From Diaphorobacter nitroreducens (GTDB lineage Bacteria; Pseudomonadota; Gammaproteobacteria; Burkholderiales; Burkholderiaceae_C): 64,000 nt of DNA. The stretch lies in the NCBI GenBank assembly GCA_003755025.1, contig RJVL01000007.1:62001-126000 (forward strand), given 5' to 3'. The notes under the pieces are model-generated. The model ran no database searches, was not told the origin of the DNA, and saw only the letters and a list, made by a program, of their open reading frames with translations. How positions within the stretch are numbered: the first letter of the stretch is position 1; each line of letters opens with the position of its first letter. The position numbers were made by a program, and so were the translations under genes. Positions 59,909 through 64,000 of the stretch are shown in pieces.

Positions 59909-60655
59909 TCATGACATGTGCTGGCCACCGTTCATCGCCACGTTGCTGCCCGTCATGAAGGCGGCAGCCTCACTGGCGATGAAGGCCACCAGCGCCGCGA
60001 TCTCGTCCGGATGACCGAGGCGGCCGACTGGAATCGCATCGATGATCTTCTGGCGCACATCCTCACGCACCGCCATCACCATCTCGGTGGCCAGGTAGCC
60101 CGGCGAGACGGTGTTGACCGTCACGCCCTTGCGCGCCACCTCCTGCGCCAGCGCCTTGGTGAAGCCGTGCACGCCGGCCTTGGCCGCCGAGTAATTGGTC
60201 TGGCCGAACTGGCCCTTGCTGCCGTTGATCGACGAGATATTGATGATGCGTCCCCAGCCAAGCTCCACCATCGGGTCGATGAACGGCTTGGTGACGTTGA
60301 ACATGGAGTCCAGGTTGGTGCGCAGCACGGCGTCCCAGCCGGATTTGTCCATCTTGCGCAAGGTCGCGTCACGGGTGATGCCGGCGTTGTTCACCAGGAT
60401 GTCAACGTGGTAGCCGTCCGCCTGAATCTGACGCGCCAAAGCCTGGGTCGATTCCCAGTCGCCGACATCGACGCCGTAGGCCACGAACCGGTAGCCTTTG
60501 GTGTCCTGCGCGTCGAGCCAGGCAGCGACCTTATCGTTGCCGGGCGTGTGCGTGATGATGACGCGGTGGCCCGCGTCGTCCAGGGCGCGGGCAATGGCCG
60601 CGCCAAGACCGCGATTGCCGCCAGTGACCAGGGCGGTTCGTCCGGAACTGCTCAT
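59909..60655 (-). CDS. phaB: Acetoacetyl-CoA reductase PhaB (SDR family)
   Basis: 248 residues from the ATG at 60655 after AAGGAGGTG. Rossmann motif T-G-G-N-R-G-L-G, N-N-A-G-I-T-R-D-A-T, catalytic Ser in I-S-S-I-N-G-S-K-G-Q-F-G-Q-T and Y-S-A-A-K. The sequence W-G-R-I-I-N-I-S-S-I-N and the G-Q-F-G-Q-T-N-Y loop are those of NADPH-dependent PhaB enzymes. It reduces acetoacetyl-CoA to (R)-3-hydroxybutyryl-CoA for PhaC. The thiolase gene phaA is not part of this cassette. Confidence 0.9.
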   Translation of the reverse strand: MSSSGRTALVTGGNRGLGAAIARALDDAGHRVIITHTPGNDKVAAWLDAQDTKGYRFVAYGVDVGDWESTQALARQIQADGYHVDILVNNAGITRDATLRKMDKSGWDAVLRTNLDSMFNVTKPFIDPMVELGWGRIINISSINGSKGQFGQTNYSAAKAGVHGFTKALAQEVARKGVTVNTVSPGYLATEMVMAVREDVRQKIIDAIPVGRLGHPDEIAALVAFIASEAAAFMTGSNVAMNGGQHMS

Positions 60656-60665
60656 GTGCACCTCC

Positions 60666-61109
60666 TTACTTTTTGGCCTTGCCCTGAGGCGCGGCGCCTG
60701 GCGCGCTCCAGGGCTGCGTCCATTGCTGACAAAACTGCGCGAAAGAGGCTGTGCCACCGCTGGCGCCGAATACTTCGGAGACGGATGCCTGCCAGGTCGT
60801 CAGCGCCTCGCGCAGGCCATCAGCGAATGCCGCCTGGCTCTTGGCAGCAGCCTGGCCGACCGCCTGTGTATCGCCCATACGGCCCTGACACAATCGCCAG
60901 AACACCTCGGATGGCAAGGTGGCAAGCGCCTGCCAGTCCGCCGCCTGTTGGAGGTTCTGGATGCGCGAGGTGGTCTCCAGCACGCCGCCAGCACTGAGCT
61001 GTTGCATGGCTTCGAACCAGTGGTGGCCGCTTTCTTGCAGCAAGCGAGTGATCTGAAGCTGCAACTCGGCATTGGCCTTGTAGAGTTGGATGGGCAGTTC
61101 GTTGTTCAT
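60666..61109 (-). CDS. Phasin-family granule protein
   Basis: 147 residues from the ATG at 61109 (M-N-N-E-L-P-I-Q-L-Y-K-A-N). It is all-helical, with amphipathic stretches (L-Q-L-Q-I-T-R-L-L-Q-E-S-G) and a Pro/Lys-rich tail ending K-A-K-K. The helix-rich design and place between phaC and phaB identify a phasin that coats polyhydroxybutyrate granules. It ends 10 bases before phaB. Confidence 0.85.
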   Translation of the reverse strand: MNNELPIQLYKANAELQLQITRLLQESGHHWFEAMQQLSAGGVLETTSRIQNLQQAADWQALATLPSEVFWRLCQGRMGDTQAVGQAAAKSQAAFADGLREALTTWQASVSEVFGASGGTASFAQFCQQWTQPWSAPGAAPQGKAKK

Positions 61110-61217
61110 TTCAATTCTCCACGGTGGTGATGTGCCCCTCTGGGGCGGGTGTGGGCCATGCCTGCGCAACGACCCGATGAAAGTTGAGTGATGTGTTCGT
61201 GGACGCGTTTTGCCATG

Positions 61218-62975
61218 TCATCGCATGGCCACATAGGTTCCCGGCGCATCGCCAAGCGGTGGTTGCGTCCCGCCCATGGCAGGCGGAGCGACGCGCCCGG
61301 CCGAGCGCCCGGCCAACCATTGCTGCCATGCCGGCCACCAGGAGCCTTCGTTCAGCGGGGTCTCGGCACGCCACAATTGCGGATCGATATAGCGATCGCC
61401 AGCGGCACGGGTCGCAATCTGGAAGCTGCGCCGGGGGTGCCCTGGCTCGCTGACGACGCCGGCGTTGTGCCCGCCGCTGGTCAGCACGAAGGTCAGCTCC
61501 GCATCACTGAGCAGATGCATCTTGTACACGGATGGCCAGGGAGCGACGTGATCGCGCACCGTGCCGACGATGAACATGGGCACCTCGATGTCGGCCAGCG
61601 CCACGGGTCTCCCGCCGACGCGGTAGCGCCCCTCGGCCAGGTCGTTGTCCAGATACAAGCGCCGCAGGTACTCGCTGTGCATGCGGTACGGCATGCGGGT
61701 CACGTCGGCATTCCAGGCCATCAGGTCATTGAAGGTCTGGCGCTCACCCAACAGGTATTCACGCACCCGTCGCGACCAGATCAGGTCGCGCGAGTTGAGC
61801 ATCTGGAACGCGCCGGCCATCTGCCTGCCGTCGAGATAGCCCTTGTCCCACATACCGGCTTCAAGCCAGGCCAGTTGACTGTCGTCGATGAAGAGCGCGA
61901 TCTCGCCCGATTCGCGGAAATCGATCTCCGACGCCAACAGCGTCAGGCTTTGCAGCCGCTCGTCGCCATCGCGCGCCATCGCGGCGGCGGCGATCGTGAG
62001 CAAGGTGCCGCCCAGGCAATAGCCCACTGCTTGCACTTTGCGCTCGGGCACGATGGCCGTGACCGCATCCAACGCGTCCATGACCCCCAGCCAGCGGTAA
62101 TCCTCCAGACCGAGGTCGCGATCGGCCGCCGTCGGGTTCTTCCATGAAAGGATGAACACCGTGTGCCCCTGATCGACCAGGTACTTCACCATCGAGTTGT
62201 GCGGCGACAGGTCGAGGATGTAGTACTTCATGATCCAGGACGGCACGATCAGTACCGGCTCCGCATGCACATCCGGCGTCGTGGGTGAGTACTGAATCAA
62301 CTCGATCAGGTGGTTTCGAAACACCACCTTGCCTGGAGTGATCGCCACGTCCTTGCCCACCTCGAACCCTTCGACCCCTGCTGGCGCATCGTCGAGCGCG
62401 AGGCGTCGCGCATCGTCAAGGAAGTTCACGGCGCCGCGCCACAGGTTTGCGCCACCGCTTTGCGTGATGGCGTGCAGCACCTCGGGGTTGGTCCAGATGA
62501 AATTCGAAGGCGACCACATGTCCAGCCACTGCCGCCCAGCGAACGTGACCATGTTCTCGTGATGGCGCGACACGCCACGCACGCCCGTGGTGGCGTTGTG
62601 CCACCACTGCTGCTGGAGCAAAAAACCCTGGTGAATCACGTTGAAGGGCCACTGCTGCCAAGCCGGGGCGGCAAAGCGCCGATCCTGCTCCAGGGGCTCG
62701 ATGCAGGTCGGGCAATCGTGCGCGCTGGCAACACGCAAGGCATAGCGCGCAAGGCGTTGCTGTTTGTGCAAGCCCTTTTCGATCAAGCTGCGTTGCTTGC
62801 CTGGCGAAAGGCTCAGGTGCAGCGCCCAGTCGTACCAAGCCAGCAGGCCGGCCGCCGGTGACAACCCCCCCGTGCTGCGCGCCCGCCAAGCATTCGCAAG
62901 CGTATCCAGGGCGTCAGGGCGACAGGCTTCGGGCTGCGTCAGATCGGCCCTGCCATGTATTGCGACGTTGCTCAT
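61218..62975 (-). CDS. phaC: Polyhydroxyalkanoate synthase PhaC
   Basis: 585 residues from the ATG at 62975 (M-S-N-V-A-I-H-G), which matches the transcript start near the operator; the longer open frame is rejected. PhaC motifs: W-S-P-S-N-F-I-W-T-N-P-E in the N-terminal domain, lipase-like box G-Y-C-L-G-G with C320 as nucleophile, D475 in V-R-D-H-V-A-P-W and H503 in S-G-G-H-N-A. Size suits class I, using short-chain hydroxyacyl-CoA. It polymerises (R)-3-hydroxybutyryl-CoA on granules. It is the first gene of the minus-strand PHB cassette. Confidence 0.92.
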   Translation of the reverse strand: MSNVAIHGRADLTQPEACRPDALDTLANAWRARSTGGLSPAAGLLAWYDWALHLSLSPGKQRSLIEKGLHKQQRLARYALRVASAHDCPTCIEPLEQDRRFAAPAWQQWPFNVIHQGFLLQQQWWHNATTGVRGVSRHHENMVTFAGRQWLDMWSPSNFIWTNPEVLHAITQSGGANLWRGAVNFLDDARRLALDDAPAGVEGFEVGKDVAITPGKVVFRNHLIELIQYSPTTPDVHAEPVLIVPSWIMKYYILDLSPHNSMVKYLVDQGHTVFILSWKNPTAADRDLGLEDYRWLGVMDALDAVTAIVPERKVQAVGYCLGGTLLTIAAAAMARDGDERLQSLTLLASEIDFRESGEIALFIDDSQLAWLEAGMWDKGYLDGRQMAGAFQMLNSRDLIWSRRVREYLLGERQTFNDLMAWNADVTRMPYRMHSEYLRRLYLDNDLAEGRYRVGGRPVALADIEVPMFIVGTVRDHVAPWPSVYKMHLLSDAELTFVLTSGGHNAGVVSEPGHPRRSFQIATRAAGDRYIDPQLWRAETPLNEGSWWPAWQQWLAGRSAGRVAPPAMGGTQPPLGDAPGTYVAMR

Positions 62976-62995
62976 TTCCAGCCTTTCATTTAGCG

Positions 62996-63009
62996 AGTAA
63001 CATATTACT
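62996..63009. promoter_or_regulatory. AGTAA/TTACT operator before phaC
   Basis: AGTAACATATTACT, a perfect AGTAA/TTACT inverted pair, 21 bases upstream of the phaC start. GCGAG and CTCGC lie further out on the two sides. It fits repression of the phaC cassette by the divergent TetR protein. The 62976-63297 interval otherwise contains no gene. Confidence 0.65.
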
Positions 63010-63262
63010 ATCTTATCGCTCGCAGGAAAAGTTGCAAGCCTTCCGCAGGGGCGCAAAGTTTTTTCAGCCTTCACAAACGCAATCACTGCCGCAGCTGAAG
63101 CTCCAGGCCCAACGATCACGCATCTTCCGATCTGCCTGATATGGGATCCAGCTTCTTGAGTTGCATCAAGTTGACCGATCCGCTCTCCGTATGAAAGGCC
63201 CGCAGTTCTGTCTCATCCGACAAGTTTCCGATCTTGCGTCATGGTCATTTTACGTGTTACGA

Positions 63263-63282
63263 TAGTAATAGATCACTTACTA
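63263..63282. promoter_or_regulatory. AGTAA/TTACT operator before tetR
   Basis: TAGTAATAGATCACTTACTA, arms TAGTAA and TTACTA, 16 bases before the tetR start. A possible promoter TTGCGT (63234-63239) and TACGAT (63258-63263), 18 bases apart, overlaps it. The half-site AGTAAGTGAT (minus strand) is shared with the 56158 palindrome. It probably serves autoregulation. Confidence 0.6.
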
Positions 63283-63297
63283 CATGGAGTCTGAATC

Positions 63298-63906
63298 GTG
63301 AGCCAACGCCCCCAGTACCTGTCCGCCGAAGATCGGCGCGCGGCCACAGTGCAAGCCGTGGTTGATCTGGCAGCCGAGCAAAACCCGGCCGAGATCACGA
63401 CCACGGCGATTGCCGACCGAATGGGCTTGACGCAGGGCGCGTTGTTTCGTCACTTCCCCAACAAGGAAGCCATCGTGGAAGCCACGATGTCCTGGGTCGG
63501 CGAACGCCTTCTGGTCAGCGTGGACAAGGCGGCCGAAGGCGCCGCATCTCCTGGCGCGGCGCTCGAAGCCATGTTCATGACGCACATCGACTTCGTGTCC
63601 AAGCACCCGGGCGTGCCACGCATGCTGTTCGGAGAGTTGCAGCGCTCTGGCGAGACGCTCGCCAAGCGCATGGTGCAAACCCTGATCCGCCAGTACGAGC
63701 AGCGCCTGCGCCGCCTGATGGAAGCGGGCAAGGCGCAGGGCGAGCTGGATGCGGATCTGGACGTGGATGCCGCCGCCGTGCTGTTCATCGGCACGATCCA
63801 GGGGCTGGTCATGCAGTCCCTGCTGGCCGGCAAGGTCAGTCGGATTCGTCGCGATGCGCCCGCCGTGTTCGCCATCTATCGCCGTGGCATCGAAAGCGGC
63901 ACATGA
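63298..63906 (+). CDS. TetR-family regulator of the PHB cassette
   Basis: 202 residues from a GTG at 63298. The N-terminal helix-turn-helix is T-T-A-I-A-D-R-M-G-L-T-Q-G-A-L-F-R-H-F-P-N-K-E. The C-terminal helical ligand-binding domain spans about residues 60-200. It is divergent from phaC, with an AGTAA/TTACT site in front of each gene, so it probably controls both. Its stop overlaps a possible downstream start (ATGA at 63903), suggesting that the next gene is co-transcribed. Ligand unknown. Confidence 0.87.
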   Translation: MSQRPQYLSAEDRRAATVQAVVDLAAEQNPAEITTTAIADRMGLTQGALFRHFPNKEAIVEATMSWVGERLLVSVDKAAEGAASPGAALEAMFMTHIDFVSKHPGVPRMLFGELQRSGETLAKRMVQTLIRQYEQRLRRLMEAGKAQGELDADLDVDAAAVLFIGTIQGLVMQSLLAGKVSRIRRDAPAVFAIYRRGIESGT

Positions 63907-63968
63907 AGCACCCGTCCAGTCCTCAAACGGCACGACGATCCAGCAAACCCTCCGAAGAACCGGGAGCA

Positions 63969-64000
63969 ATGAACATGACAGCACACAACGGGCGCGGCAT
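63969..64000 (+). CDS. Start of an unidentified gene cut by the window edge
   Basis: ATG at 63969 after GGGAG, reading M-N-M-T-A-H-N-G-R-G before the edge. An alternative in-frame start at 63903 overlaps the tetR stop. Too short to identify; in other PHB/TetR islands an efflux pump subunit may follow, but nothing here shows it. Confidence 0.35.
   Translation, partial: MNMTAHNGRG

Noticed and set aside
61218-63119. A longer PhaC starting at 63119
   Set aside because: The extra 48 codons would read through the AGTAA/TTACT operator and the promoter; the ATG at 62975 has a plausible ribosome-binding site and gives the usual length.
1-64000. tRNA or rRNA genes as island targets
   Set aside because: I looked for tRNA-like 3' ends at the att-like repeats and for conserved rRNA segments and recognised none; the repeats encode a protein tail instead.

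Overview
The window looks like chromosomal DNA of a high-GC betaproteobacterium, most likely Comamonadaceae (Acidovorax/Comamonas/Diaphorobacter-like). Evidence is the gene families, the codon usage, and a short dispersed palindromic repeat, present at least six times in the first 24.5 kb, of a kind I associate with that family. No rRNA, tRNA or CRISPR array was recognised. The window falls into three blocks.

Block 1 (1 to about 24.5 kb) is backbone-like chromosome. It carries a truncated RarD/EamA permease, a staphylococcal-type nuclease, a DHH phosphoesterase, an RluA-family pseudouridine synthase, an MgtC-like protein, an OsmC-like protein and the ribosome-assembly GTPase YlqF/RbgA. A complete arsenic locus follows: arsA on the minus strand, divergent from arsR-arsI-arsC-acr3-MFS. 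Next come a LysR regulator divergent from an IlvB-like thiamine-pyrophosphate enzyme, gshA, a short-chain dehydrogenase, and the NHEJ pair ligD-ku.

Block 2 (about 24.52 to 40.49 kb) appears to be a genomic island. It is bounded by directly repeated att-like sequences (24523-24660 and 40354-40490), with a third, shorter copy at 39675-39726. Each copy reads on the minus strand as the end of a protein, in two cases finishing in E-W-E-stop. Beside them are repeated TTTTACCGTC elements and a tyrosine integrase with its catalytic domain deleted. The cargo is envelope and stress related: a 2846-residue cyclic beta-1,2-glucan synthase (NdvB type), a sensor histidine kinase, NhaA, a cold-shock protein and a trypsin-like protease. 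Between these lie decayed genes: a hipA remnant, a ribbon-helix-helix regulator with two lesions, and a PHB-depolymerase-family esterase remnant.

Block 3 (about 40.5 to 64 kb and beyond) is part of a Tn4371-family-like integrative conjugative element. An AbiE toxin-antitoxin pair sits at the edge. It is followed by a mating-pair-formation cluster whose gene order, in the direction of transcription, is traG-(RHH)-trbB-C-D-E-J-K-L-F-G-I-DUF2274. Eight of its twelve junctions are 4-bp ATGA overlaps. Next come an EexN lipoprotein and a LysR regulator, then an accessory polyhydroxybutyrate cassette: phaC, phasin, phaB, a universal stress protein, a phosphate acetyl/butyryltransferase and a lipoprotein serine hydrolase. 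A divergent TetR gene adjoins phaC. AGTAA/TTACT palindromes lie in front of phaC, in front of tetR, and between the hydrolase gene and lysR. They suggest one local regulon linking the cargo to a regulator next to the conjugation genes. The element continues past the right edge of the window.
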